In this document: piece after piece, positions 25,746-33,886 of the stretch | How positions within the stretch are numbered: the first letter of the stretch is position 1 | Layout of the letters: every line of letters starts with the position of its first letter | Assembly (NCBI RefSeq): GCF_010548245.1 | Contig: NZ_JAAGLR010001122.1 | Coordinates: 1 to 64,000, forward strand | Source: Streptomyces sp. SID11385 | GTDB lineage: Bacteria; Actinomycetota; Actinomycetes; Streptomycetales; Streptomycetaceae | Reading direction: 5' to 3' | Length of the DNA stretch: 64,000 bases | Position numbers and translations under genes: made by a program | The notes under the pieces: model-generated | What the model was told of the DNA's origin: nothing | The model's input: only the letters and a program-made list of their open reading frames with translations | Database searches by the model: none

Positions 25746-27338
25746 TCACTGGCCACGTCTGCGGCGGCGCAACATCTCCGCGCGCAGGTAAGGGCGTTGG
25801 ACCTTGCCGCCTGCCGAGCGCGGTATCTCCTCGACGACTTCGACGAATTCGAGGTGCTCGTAGCGGGGCGCCTCGGTGTTCGCGAAGGCGACGATCTCGT
25901 CGATCTGGCGGTCCTCGAAGCCCGGTTCCGGCACCACGAAGGCAGCGGCCACCGCGCCGGCGAACTTGTCGGGGTAGTCGACGACCACGCACTCGGCCAC
26001 GGCCGGATGCGCACGCAGCCGCTTCTCGATCGCGCCGGGTGAGACGAGCAAGTTGTCCCGTTTGAAGACGTCCTTGATCCGGTCGATCAGCACCAGCCGG
26101 CCGTCCGGCTCCATCCGGCCGACGTCACCGGTGGCGAACCAGCCGTCGGCATCGAGGTGCGAACCGGGCTCCTCACCGACGTAACCGAGCATGACCTGTG
26201 GCCCGCGCACCCGTACCTCGCCGCTCCGCCCCGGGGGCTGCGGCGCCCCGCTGTCCAGATCGGTCACCATGCACTCGGTCCGTGCCACCGGGAAGCCGAC
26301 CGACCCGCGCAGCGGGAGGACGGGTTCGTCGGAGTGGGTCAGCGGCGAGGTCTCGGCCAGTCCGTAGCCCTGGAGGACCGGAACCTCGAAGTGCTTGGTC
26401 AGCAGGTCGGCCGCGTCGGCCGGCAGCGCGGATCCGCCGGAGGCGATCACGCGCAGTTCCGGAAGCCGGGTCTCCACCAGCCCGGTATGGGTGGCCAGCC
26501 GCATAAGCCAGACCGGCATGCTGTAGTAGTGCGTGGCCCGGTGCTCGCGGGCCAGTCCGATCGCGGTGCCGACATCCGGCACCGGGCACAGCACCTGCAC
26601 GGCACCGCTGAGGATCGCCGGGTTGAGGTGCATCGGGTGGTACGTGGGCAGGTTGACCAGGCTCACCGTCTCCGGGCCCAGCCGGTGGGCCTGCGCGACC
26701 TGGAGGGCGTTCACCGTGATGTTGTGGTGCGAGAGGACGACCGCCTTCGGCATCCCGGTGGTCCCGCTCGTGAAGAGTACACAGGCGGGGTCGGCCGGCG
26801 CCCGCTCCGGGAGGATGGCTGGTTCCGCGCCCGGCCGGCCGGGGCCGCGGGCCTCGGAAAGGCCCGTGACGAGCATGCCTGCGGGCAGTTGTCCGCGTAC
26901 TTGCGCCAGTCGCTCGGCGACCTCGGGAGTCGCCAGGACCAGCGCCGCCTCCACTCGCGACAGGTTGTGTGCCAGCATCGGGCCGGGCAGCAGCGGGTTG
27001 AGCGGAGCGATCACGTTGCCGCTGCGCAGCACGGCGTAGTACGCGACGACGTAGTCGATACTGAGCTGTGCGGAGACCCCGACCACGGCGCCGGAGCCGC
27101 CCAGCCGGGCGCGCAGCCGGTGGGCCAGCCGCCCGACGGCGTCCTCCAGCCCGGCGAAGGTGACCCGGCCGTCCTGATCGATCACGGCGGTCCGGTGCGG
27201 CCACCGGTCGGCCGCCCGAGCAAGCATCCGGTCGGCCGGGGCCTCCAGGTGGTGGACGAGGTCGGGGGGCAGCTCGGGGCCCACGGCCACCAGGGGGCCG
27301 GGCTCACCGGCCCCGGCGGCACTCACGCGCTCACTCAC
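25746..27338 (-). CDS. acyl-CoA ligase (ANL superfamily, MtmL/OxyH-like role)
   Basis: 530-residue AMP-forming ligase. P-loop-like LFTSGTTGMPKAVVLSHHN (about 180); YGLAETSPLTHSDEP; hinge region FATGDVGRMEPDGRLVLIDRIKDVFK (about 420); C-terminal catalytic Lys in RSAGGKVQRPYLR. Similar ligases occur in aureolic acid and tetracycline-like type II PKS clusters, where their exact substrate is often unclear. Here it could activate the polyketide acid or an acyl decoration. The GTG at 27338 overlaps the aromatase stop by 8 nt and has GGAGG. Confidence 0.9.
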   Translation of the reverse strand: MSERVSAAGAGEPGPLVAVGPELPPDLVHHLEAPADRMLARAADRWPHRTAVIDQDGRVTFAGLEDAVGRLAHRLRARLGGSGAVVGVSAQLSIDYVVAYYAVLRSGNVIAPLNPLLPGPMLAHNLSRVEAALVLATPEVAERLAQVRGQLPAGMLVTGLSEARGPGRPGAEPAILPERAPADPACVLFTSGTTGMPKAVVLSHHNITVNALQVAQAHRLGPETVSLVNLPTYHPMHLNPAILSGAVQVLCPVPDVGTAIGLAREHRATHYYSMPVWLMRLATHTGLVETRLPELRVIASGGSALPADAADLLTKHFEVPVLQGYGLAETSPLTHSDEPVLPLRGSVGFPVARTECMVTDLDSGAPQPPGRSGEVRVRGPQVMLGYVGEEPGSHLDADGWFATGDVGRMEPDGRLVLIDRIKDVFKRDNLLVSPGAIEKRLRAHPAVAECVVVDYPDKFAGAVAAAFVVPEPGFEDRQIDEIVAFANTEAPRYEHLEFVEVVEEIPRSAGGKVQRPYLRAEMLRRRRRGQ

Positions 27339-28314
27339 CGCCGGCCTCCGCGAACTGCTTGGCCAGCGCGAGCGTCGCCGTACTGTTGCCGCCCAGCGCA
27401 CGCCGGATGAACGACCGGGCCGAGGCCACCGTCGCTTCCGGTCCGAGAACCGAGGTGATCGCGTCTTCCTTCAAGGTCACGGTGTGCCGCGAGACGGCAC
27501 GCACCTTCGTGCCCTCGGACCGCAGCGACCACTCCCCGGTGTGCGCGCTCATCAGCGCCGGGACCACCGTCTGCTTGTAGACGATCCGGCTCTCGGGAAA
27601 GCAGACCCGCACCGACTCGGTGGTGTGCGTCGAACCGTCCCCGGTCCGGGTGTCCATCGCCATCAGCTGCACGCCGGGGACGTCCTCCCGCAGATCCAGC
27701 CGTGACACGTGGGGCAGCCGTCGCGGCCACTCCTCGGCGCGGGCGAGGAAGGTGTACACCTGCTCGGCAGGACCGTTGATCTCCACCTCGTCGGTGAAGG
27801 TGAAGGTCAGCTCGTCGTTCCTGTCCGCCTGTTCGGCCAGCGCCTTGACGTTGGCCAGTTCCGCGCGGCTGTTGCGGTCGGTCGCCTCGTGGATCCACTG
27901 GATACCGGCAGGATCGTCGTCCACCGCGCTGAACTCGTGCAGCAGCGTCAGCGTGCAGGCGGCCGCGCCGGCCGGCTCGACCACCCACTCGCCCCGCATC
28001 GAGGCGACCGGCGGGGCCGACGCCTCCTGGCGGAAGACGATCCTGCGGGCCGCCGGGTCGAGGTCGCGCCGGGAGGTCCAGCTCTTCACCTCCCCGTTGG
28101 CCGTGGCCCACATCCGCAGCCGCTCCCAGCCGTCGCCGGAGGCCGTCCGCTCGACGTGGATGTTCGGCGGGAAGCGCAGGGGCCAGGCCGTCGCGTCGGC
28201 GAGCAGAGCGTAGACCGTGTCGGCCGGGGCATCCACGGTGACGTCGTGAGTGGTGGCATGAGCGGTGGCGTCAGCGCCTGCTCGGCTCGTGGCTTGGGGC
28301 TCTTCGGTGCGCAC
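27331..28314 (-). CDS. didomain polyketide aromatase/cyclase (SRPBCC)
   Basis: 327 residues with two START/SRPBCC domains: domain 1 about 25-170 (VTVDAPADTVYALLADATAWPLRFPPN) and domain 2 about 175-325 (EVEINGPAEQVYTFLARAEEWPRRLPHV). Didomain members aromatise the first ring of C-9-reduced polyketide chains, which matches the ketoreductase directly upstream. The GTG at 28314 is used because GAAGGGA precedes it; an earlier GTG/ATG frame contains a short Pro-Asn-Thr repeat and is less likely. Coupled to the acyl-CoA ligase by overlap. Confidence 0.94.
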   Translation of the reverse strand: MRTEEPQATSRAGADATAHATTHDVTVDAPADTVYALLADATAWPLRFPPNIHVERTASGDGWERLRMWATANGEVKSWTSRRDLDPAARRIVFRQEASAPPVASMRGEWVVEPAGAAACTLTLLHEFSAVDDDPAGIQWIHEATDRNSRAELANVKALAEQADRNDELTFTFTDEVEINGPAEQVYTFLARAEEWPRRLPHVSRLDLREDVPGVQLMAMDTRTGDGSTHTTESVRVCFPESRIVYKQTVVPALMSAHTGEWSLRSEGTKVRAVSRHTVTLKEDAITSVLGPEATVASARSFIRRALGGNSTATLALAKQFAEAGGE

Positions 28315-28395
28315 CGGGACGGTTCCCTTCAACGTGTTCGGCGTGTTCGGCGTGTGCGGCATGTTCTGCGGGTCGAGGTGTTCGCCGTGAGGACG

Positions 28396-29178
28396 TCAGT
28401 AATTGCCCAGTCCGCCGCAGACGTTGAGCGCCTGCGCGGTGATCGAGGCGGCCGTGTCGGTGAGCAGGTAGTCGACCAGCCCGGCGACCTCCTCGGGCGT
28501 CGAGTAGCGGCCCAGCGGGATCTTGGCCTCGAACCGGGCGAGCACATCGGCCTCGGCGATTCCCCACTGCTCCGCGTAGCCGGCCCGCACGCGCTGGGCC
28601 ATCGGGGTCTCCACGTAGCCGGGACAGACGGCGTTGACCGTGATGCCGCTCTGGGCGAGTTCCTTGCCCAGAGCCTTGGTGAAGCCGATCACGCCGTGTT
28701 TCGCCGCGGAGTACGGGGCGCCGAGCACGACGCCCTGCTTTCCGCCGGTCGACGCGATGTTGACGATGCGCCCGGTGGGGCACTCGCGCATGCGGCCGGT
28801 GGTCAGGACCTCCCGCGTCACCAGGAAGACGCTGTTGAGGTTGGTGTCGATGACGTCGTACCAGAGGTCGTCCGCGATGTCCGCGGTGGTTCCGCCGCCG
28901 TTCCGCCCCGCGTTGTTGACCAGGACGCTGATCGGTCCGAACTCCTCCGTCGCGGCCGCCACGAGCGCGGCGACCGAGGAACGGGAGCGGACATCGGCGA
29001 CCGCACCGGCCACCGGATACCCCTCGGCCCGCAGCTCCTTGACCGTCGAGGCCACCGCCTCCTCGTTCCGGGCACACAGGAAGGTGCGCACCCCCCGCCG
29101 TCCGAGCGTCCTGGCCACTGCGAGACCGATTCCGCTGGTGCCGCCGGTGACCAGGGCGACATGACTGGTGCCGTCCAT
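28396..29178 (-). CDS. C-9-type polyketide ketoreductase
   Basis: 260-residue short-chain dehydrogenase very like actinorhodin KR: TGGTSGIGLAVAR loop (residue 12), NNAGRNGGG, Ser/Tyr/Lys catalytic residues in VNIASTGGKQ and APYSAAKHGV, and the late IPLGRYSTPEEVAGLVDYLL. It would reduce the C-9 ketone of the nascent polyketide and thereby fix first-ring folding. First gene of the long leftward operon (29,178 to 19,464). Its promoter carries three phased heptamers ending 55 bp upstream of the ATG. Confidence 0.95.
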   Translation of the reverse strand: MDGTSHVALVTGGTSGIGLAVARTLGRRGVRTFLCARNEEAVASTVKELRAEGYPVAGAVADVRSRSSVAALVAAATEEFGPISVLVNNAGRNGGGTTADIADDLWYDVIDTNLNSVFLVTREVLTTGRMRECPTGRIVNIASTGGKQGVVLGAPYSAAKHGVIGFTKALGKELAQSGITVNAVCPGYVETPMAQRVRAGYAEQWGIAEADVLARFEAKIPLGRYSTPEEVAGLVDYLLTDTAASITAQALNVCGGLGNY

Positions 29179-29232
29179 ACGTGAGCCCTCCTCCGTGCTG
29201 TGTGATCCGCGGGGCCCAGCGTGCCGGGCGCC

Positions 29233-29299
29233 GCTGGAGCGGCGGCGGAAGGGCGCTGGACCGCTGGGGTGTTCAGCCCGTCTCCAGGCTGCTTCGAGC
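29233..29299. promoter_or_regulatory. divergent pair of SARP operators (KR operon and SnoaL-like gene)
   Basis: - strand: GTCCAGC (29261-29255), TTCCGCC (29250-29244), CTCCAGC (29239-29233), each 11 bp apart, pointing at the ketoreductase. + strand: GTTCAGC (29271-29277), CTCCAGG (29282-29288), TTCGAGC (29293-29299), each 11 bp apart, ending 61 bp before the SnoaL-like ATG. Best example in the window of the repeated promoter pattern. Confidence 0.68.
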
Positions 29300-29360
29300 A
29301 GCCGCGGTCAGCCTGGGAGAGCACGAGGCCGGAAACGGAACATCAGGACAGAGGTCTGAC

Positions 29361-29804
29361 ATGACGGTTCAGCAGGACCCCCGACTCGGCGCCTTCGCCG
29401 CGGACCACCTCGCGATACAGAATTTCTACGCACGTCAGATGCACTGCCTGGACGAGGGACGGGTGGACGACTGGGCGGCCACCTTCACCCCGGACGGCAC
29501 GTTCGCCGCCAACGCCCACCCCGAGCCGTACACGGGTCGCCCGGCGATCGCCGAGGGAGCGCGCGCGGCGCACCGGGCACTGCGGGAGGCGGGGGTGCGC
29601 AGGCGTCACTGGCTCGGCATGCTCGCGGTGGAGCCGCGGGCCGACGGTTCCGTGTTCGCACGTTCCTACGCGCAGATCCTGGAGATCCCCTCGGGCGGCC
29701 CGGCCCGGCTGCTGCTGAGCACGACCTGTGAGGACGTCCTCGTCCGCGACGGGGGGTCCTGGCTCGTGCGGGACCGCCAGGTCCGCCGCGACGACCTGAC
29801 CTGA
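29361..29804 (+). CDS. SnoaL-like (NTF2-fold) protein
   Basis: 147-residue cone-shaped alpha+beta-barrel protein of the SnoaL_4 type: AIQNFYARQMHCLDEGRVDDWAATFTPDGTF at the N-terminus, RRHWLGMLAVEPR and ARLLLSTTCEDVLVRDG later. Relatives act as polyketide cyclases, hydroxylases or dehydratases. Which one applies cannot be told, since the catalytic Asp/His arrangement varies. It is a single gene with its own triple-heptamer promoter and ends at a strong hairpin. Confidence 0.82.
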   Translation: MTVQQDPRLGAFAADHLAIQNFYARQMHCLDEGRVDDWAATFTPDGTFAANAHPEPYTGRPAIAEGARAAHRALREAGVRRRHWLGMLAVEPRADGSVFARSYAQILEIPSGGPARLLLSTTCEDVLVRDGGSWLVRDRQVRRDDLT

Positions 29805-29838
29805 GCCTGCCGGGCTCGCGCGTCCCGTACCCGAAGTA

Positions 29839-29876
29839 CCGGGGCCCACCTGCCGTTCGCGGCGAGTGGGCCCCGG
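29839..29876. terminator. bidirectional terminator
   Basis: Perfect 11-bp arms CCGGGGCCCAC (29839-29849) and GTGGGCCCCGG (29866-29876) with a 16-nt loop, between the convergent SnoaL-like and SARP genes. Confidence 0.75.
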
Positions 29877-29896
29877 CGCGTCGGGGCTCCGCGCAC

Positions 29897-30691
29897 TCAG
29901 CGGCTGCCGACACGGACCGCGCTGTCCAGTCCTGGGTCGCTGGCCAGTATCGCCTGCTGGACCGCCCGCAGTTCGGTGCACGGCTCCAGTCCCAGCTCGT
30001 CGATCAGGAGCTGCCGGCCCTTCTGGTAGATCGACAGCGCCTCGTGCCGGCGTCCGCACCGGTACAGGGCCACCATGTACTGCGCCCGCACGTTCTCGTT
30101 GAAGGCGTGTTCGGCGGTCAGGGCGGCGAGTTCGCTGAGCACCCGGTGGTGGAAGCCCTGTCGCAGGTCCGCCTCGATCCGCTGCTCCAGCACGGTGGCC
30201 CGCGAGTTCTCCAGCCGCAGCACCTCGGTCTCCAGCAGCGGACCCGCCTGCACATCGACCAGGGCTTCGCCCTGCCACAGGCACAGTGCCCCGCTGAGCA
30301 GTTCGGAGGCCCGCTTGTCATGGCCGGCCTGCAGCGCCGCCTCGCCCTCCTCGGTGAAGCGACGGTAGGCGTCGAGGTCCCGGCAGTCCGGCTCCATCCG
30401 GAACATGTAGCCGGTGGGACAGGTGGTCAGCACCTGTTTCGCGTCCGGTTCCGCGCCGCCGGCGGCCTGTGTCAGCAGCTTGCGCACCTGGAGGATGTAG
30501 GTCTGGAGGGTGGTGAGCGCGCTGCGCGGCGGATGCTCTCCCCACAGCTCCTTCTGGAACGCGTGCGTGGAGACGACCTTGTTGGGGTTCAGCAGAAGCA
30601 GTGCCAGCACTTTGCGCGGCTTCGCCGCCGACGGGACGAACGACCTCCCGTTGACCTCTGCGCAGAGCGGGCCGAGAAGACGGATATCCAT
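29897..30691 (-). CDS. SARP-family pathway activator (first)
   Basis: 264-residue Streptomyces antibiotic regulatory protein. OmpR-type winged helix at residues 1-95 (MDIRLLGPLCAEVNGRSF, then HAFQKELWGEHPPRSALTTLQTYILQVRKLL), then a BTAD domain of about 160 residues ending LIDELGLEPCTELRAVQQAIL. Such proteins bind 11-bp-phased heptamer direct repeats and recruit RNA polymerase, and repeats of this form precede most units in this window. The ATG follows AGGAAAGG. It has no obvious repeat at its own promoter. Confidence 0.94.
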   Translation of the reverse strand: MDIRLLGPLCAEVNGRSFVPSAAKPRKVLALLLLNPNKVVSTHAFQKELWGEHPPRSALTTLQTYILQVRKLLTQAAGGAEPDAKQVLTTCPTGYMFRMEPDCRDLDAYRRFTEEGEAALQAGHDKRASELLSGALCLWQGEALVDVQAGPLLETEVLRLENSRATVLEQRIEADLRQGFHHRVLSELAALTAEHAFNENVRAQYMVALYRCGRRHEALSIYQKGRQLLIDELGLEPCTELRAVQQAILASDPGLDSAVRVGSR

Positions 30692-30998
30692 GGTTCGCCT
30701 TTCCTGACGTGCCGGTCCCCGGCCTCCGCGTGACGTGTCCGCGTTTGCGCGAGACGTGCCGGGAGGCGTCGGGGCATGAGTGGGCGCAACACCGGGCGCC
30801 GGTTCGGGGAACGAGGTGGCGCGGTGGCAGGGGGGGGACGGTCGGGAAGCCTCGGCGAGGCAGGGGCAGGTGCGGCTCCGGTCCGCGGTGGAGCAAGGGC
30901 CGAGGCCGGGTGGGCGTCGCCGCGGCGGAGGCGGCCCGGTCAAGGGCCGGTCGGCAACAGGTCGGTGAGTGTGCCGGCACCGGGCCGAGGGGGCGTGG
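30692..30998. other. 307-bp spacer: SARP promoter and multicopper oxidase 3' region
   Basis: No gene supported. On the right, perfect arms GGCCCGGT (30933-30940) and ACCGGGCC (30979-30986), with an inner palindrome GTGCCGGCAC (30971-30980), could terminate the leftward glycosyltransferase/oxidase transcript. The left part is the SARP promoter region, very GC-rich and without a recognisable box. Confidence 0.45.
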
Positions 30999-32435
30999 TC
31001 AGCGGTTGATCTCCATCTGCGCCATCATGCCCATCGCCGAGTGTTCGAGCAGGTGGCAGTGGTAGAGGTAGCGCCCGGTGTGGTTGTCGAAGGTGACCTG
31101 CAGGCGCACGTCCCCGCCCTTCGGTACGGCCACGGTGTCCTTCCAGCCGGTCTCGTGGCCGTGTACCGGCTTGCCGTTGCGCTCCAGCACCCGGAAGTGC
31201 ACGCCGTGCAGGTGCATGTTGTGCCGGAAGGGCGTGGCCGTATCCCGGTTCTCGATGTGCCAGGTCTCGGTGTCCCCGAACCTGATCCGCTGGTCGATCC
31301 GGTCGGGGTCGAACGTCCGTCCGTCCATGGTCACCCCGCCGCTCTCCAGGTCGAAATCCATGACGACCTTCCGGTTCACCGTGGGGGTGCGCAGCGGCGG
31401 CAGCACGGACAGTTTTGACGGTACGCGGCTGAAGTCGGCCGTCCTGGCGCCGACGTCGAAGCGCATCACCGAGCGGGTGGCCGCGTCGGCCTCCTCGTCC
31501 ACGTTCTCCAGGACCACGGCCGTGCCCGGGGCGAACGCGGCGAAGTCCACGACCACCTCGGCCCGTTCGCCGGGCGAGAGCAGGACGGTCCCGGCGGGGA
31601 CCGGGGCGGCCAGCAGACCGCCGTCGGAGGCGATCTGCACCAGTGGGTCGCCGGTGCTCAGGCGGAGGGCGAAGTGCCGTCCGTTCGAGCAGTTCATCAG
31701 GCGCAGCCGGTACCTGCGTCCGGACACCCGGAAGTAGGGTTGCGGTCGTCCGTTGACCAGGACGACGTTCCGGTCGGCCACCTCGTCGATCAGGCTGAAC
31801 CCGAGCCGTCCCTCGGTGTCGAGGCGTACGTCGCGGAGCATCAGCGTCACGTCCTGGGGGCCGTGCGGCAGGCCGAGCAGCGATTCCAGCGGATCATGGA
31901 CAAGGTAGGCGCCCGCCAGTCCGCGGTAGACCGATTCGGCCTCGCTCATGTGGGCGTGGTCGTGGTACCAGAGCGTGGCGGCGGGCTGGGAGTTGACGTA
32001 CCGGTACTCCCGGCTCGCCCCCGGTTCGATGGTGTCCATCGGGTAGCCGTCCTGGTCGGCGGGCACGTGGCCACCGTGCAGATGCGTGGCGATGGGCAGG
32101 GACAGCGCGTTGGTGTACCGGATCGCGGTCTCCCGTCCGCGGAGTGCCCTGATGGTGGGGCCGGGAAAGGACCCGCCATAGGTCAGCACGGGGGTGTCCA
32201 CCCCGGGAAGGATCTCTGCCGTCGCCTCTTGGACGGTGACCTCGTAGTGGTCCGCCGTCGGCGTCCGGCGCACCGGCCGCAGCAACGGTGGCACGGACAG
32301 CGGGACGGAGAAGGGGGCGGGCGCGGATGACGGCGAAGGGCTTGCCGCCGCGCGCGTACCGCTCGGCAGCACCCCGCAGGCCGCCGTTCCGGCTGCCGCG
32401 CCCAGCTTGATCAGGTTCCGTCGGTTCAGCGTCAT
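30999..32435 (-). CDS. Tat-exported multicopper oxidase (CotA/phenoxazinone-synthase-like)
   Basis: 478 residues. A twin-arginine N-terminus (NRRNLIKLGAAAGTAACG) predicts export across the membrane already folded. All four copper motifs are intact: THLHGGH (about 115), WYHDHAH (about 165), FRHNMHLHGVHF (about 420) and HCHLLEHSAMGMM (about 465), the last with His-Cys-His-x3-His-x4-Met of the type 1/type 3 sites. It would oxidise phenols or hydroquinones with O2, causing quinone formation or aryl coupling. It is 28 nt downstream of glycosyltransferase GT-3, which makes a late, possibly extracellular, tailoring role plausible. Confidence 0.92.
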   Translation of the reverse strand: MTLNRRNLIKLGAAAGTAACGVLPSGTRAAASPSPSSAPAPFSVPLSVPPLLRPVRRTPTADHYEVTVQEATAEILPGVDTPVLTYGGSFPGPTIRALRGRETAIRYTNALSLPIATHLHGGHVPADQDGYPMDTIEPGASREYRYVNSQPAATLWYHDHAHMSEAESVYRGLAGAYLVHDPLESLLGLPHGPQDVTLMLRDVRLDTEGRLGFSLIDEVADRNVVLVNGRPQPYFRVSGRRYRLRLMNCSNGRHFALRLSTGDPLVQIASDGGLLAAPVPAGTVLLSPGERAEVVVDFAAFAPGTAVVLENVDEEADAATRSVMRFDVGARTADFSRVPSKLSVLPPLRTPTVNRKVVMDFDLESGGVTMDGRTFDPDRIDQRIRFGDTETWHIENRDTATPFRHNMHLHGVHFRVLERNGKPVHGHETGWKDTVAVPKGGDVRLQVTFDNHTGRYLYHCHLLEHSAMGMMAQMEINR

Positions 32436-32463
32436 CGCTTTCACACACCTTGTGAGGTCGTGG

Positions 32464-33744
32464 TCAGTCGCTCAGGTCCTGCTCGGTCAGCCCGCCGTCC
32501 CGGGCCAGTCGCTCCAGCCGGTGCACCACCCGGCCCAGCGGGGGACGCTGCGCGTTCTCCTGCTCCAGCGCGGCCGCCGCCGCCCGCGGTTCCGGGTCAC
32601 CGACGATCCGGGCGACCGCGCGGTGGATGTCCTCGGCGGTGGCCTCGAGTCCCGCGAGCGCCACGCCGGAACCGCCCCGGGAGAACCTGCGACCGATCTC
32701 GACGCCGTCGTCCGTCAGGCCCAATGCCAGCTGGGGGACGCCCAGCCCGGTCATCATCGGGTTGACGCTGCCCTGGTGGATCAGGGCGTCACAGCCGGGC
32801 AGCAGCAGACGCAGCGGGAAATCCCGCAGCACGCGCACCGATCCGGGCATCGGGCCGAGCGCCTCGGCCTGCTCCGCACTCGCGGTGAGCAGCAGCTCCG
32901 CACCGGTCGCCAGCACCGCGTCCACCGCGTGCCGCAGCACGGGTGCCTCGGTGCCGAAGATGTTCCGCGCCGAGTTGCTCCACACCAGGCACACCCGGGT
33001 ACGAGGCGCGGGTTCCAGCAGCCACGGTTCCTGGTGGCCGGGCCCGTTGTAGGGCACGTAGCGGACGGGCAGCGTCAGCGCGTTCCCGTGCGGCGGCGCG
33101 ATGCTCCCCGGCGTCGGGTCGATGGTGTACTCCACGGCGCCGCGGCCCGCGCCGGCGGGACCCGGGGCGGACTGGCCCGGCGGGGTGGTCCCCAGGGGTG
33201 CGACGCCATGGCGCTCGAAGGCGCCGGTGGGGTCCGCCAGGGCCGCCTCCTGGCTGCCGAACATCCCCGGGGAGTGGAAAACGGCCGGCACACCCGCCAC
33301 TCTGGCGGCCAGCACTCCCTCCGGCGTCATGAGGTCGTGCACCACCAGATCGGGACGCCAGACGCGAGCGAAAGCCGCCGCCGCGTCGCAGTTGCGGCCC
33401 AGCACCGCGTGGTGCGCGGCTCTGATCCGGGGTTCCTGCACCGCCACGTCGAACTCGGCGAGGGACTTCACCGGCGCGCCCGTGAGCGGGTGCAGCGGCG
33501 GCGGGCCGGTGAACGTCCCGGGACTGCGCACCGCCTCGGCGTACCGGGCGAGCCGCTCCAGCCGCATGGTGTCGAAGTCCTCCAGCACCGGTGCCGGCAC
33601 CAGGCCCGCACCGCCCAGAGCGCCCGCCTGAGACGGCGGACAGGCCACCCGCACCTCGTGACCGGCCGCCTGGAGTGCCCAACCGAGCGGTATCAGGCTG
33701 AAGTAGACGCCCTTCCAGCCCGTCACCGTGAACAGCACACGCAT
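32464..33744 (-). CDS. glycosyltransferase GT-3
   Basis: 426-residue antibiotic GT-B glycosyltransferase. RVLFTVTGWKGVYFSLIPLGWALQAAGHEV opens the protein; VRYVPYNGPG marks the linker (about 233). The donor loop is DALIHQGSVNPMMTGLGVPQLAL, with Gln-Gly-Ser in place of the usual His-Gly-Gly, a variant shared in part with GT-4. In an operon with the multicopper oxidase and divergent from GT-4. The promoter has phased heptamers on its strand. Transfers a deoxyhexose; acceptor unknown. Confidence 0.9.
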   Translation of the reverse strand: MRVLFTVTGWKGVYFSLIPLGWALQAAGHEVRVACPPSQAGALGGAGLVPAPVLEDFDTMRLERLARYAEAVRSPGTFTGPPPLHPLTGAPVKSLAEFDVAVQEPRIRAAHHAVLGRNCDAAAAFARVWRPDLVVHDLMTPEGVLAARVAGVPAVFHSPGMFGSQEAALADPTGAFERHGVAPLGTTPPGQSAPGPAGAGRGAVEYTIDPTPGSIAPPHGNALTLPVRYVPYNGPGHQEPWLLEPAPRTRVCLVWSNSARNIFGTEAPVLRHAVDAVLATGAELLLTASAEQAEALGPMPGSVRVLRDFPLRLLLPGCDALIHQGSVNPMMTGLGVPQLALGLTDDGVEIGRRFSRGGSGVALAGLEATAEDIHRAVARIVGDPEPRAAAAALEQENAQRPPLGRVVHRLERLARDGGLTEQDLSD

Positions 33745-33806
33745 CTCGTCTCCGTCCGACCGCTCCCACGTGTGCCAGGGAGGCTACGAGTGGCCGGTAG
33801 AGCCGC

Positions 33807-33836
33807 GTTGGAGCGGGGACTTGAGGGATTCTCGAA
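33807..33836 (-). promoter_or_regulatory. SARP-type heptamers upstream of GT-3/oxidase operon
   Basis: - strand: TTCGAGA (33836-33830) and CTCAAGT (33825-33819) are 11 bp apart, followed by a one-base-shifted CTCCAAC (33813-33807). They end about 63 bp upstream of the GT-3 ATG. Confidence 0.5.
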
Positions 33837-33886
33837 TGCGCGGTCCGACCCTGGTCCCCGTACACCAGAGCGGGAGGAGAGCGCGA

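Noticed and set aside
28321-28362. Upstream extension of the aromatase/cyclase with a Pro-Asn-Thr repeat
   Set aside because: The short repeat (period 9 nt) is outside family homology and the internal GTG has the better ribosome site; treated as leader sequence.
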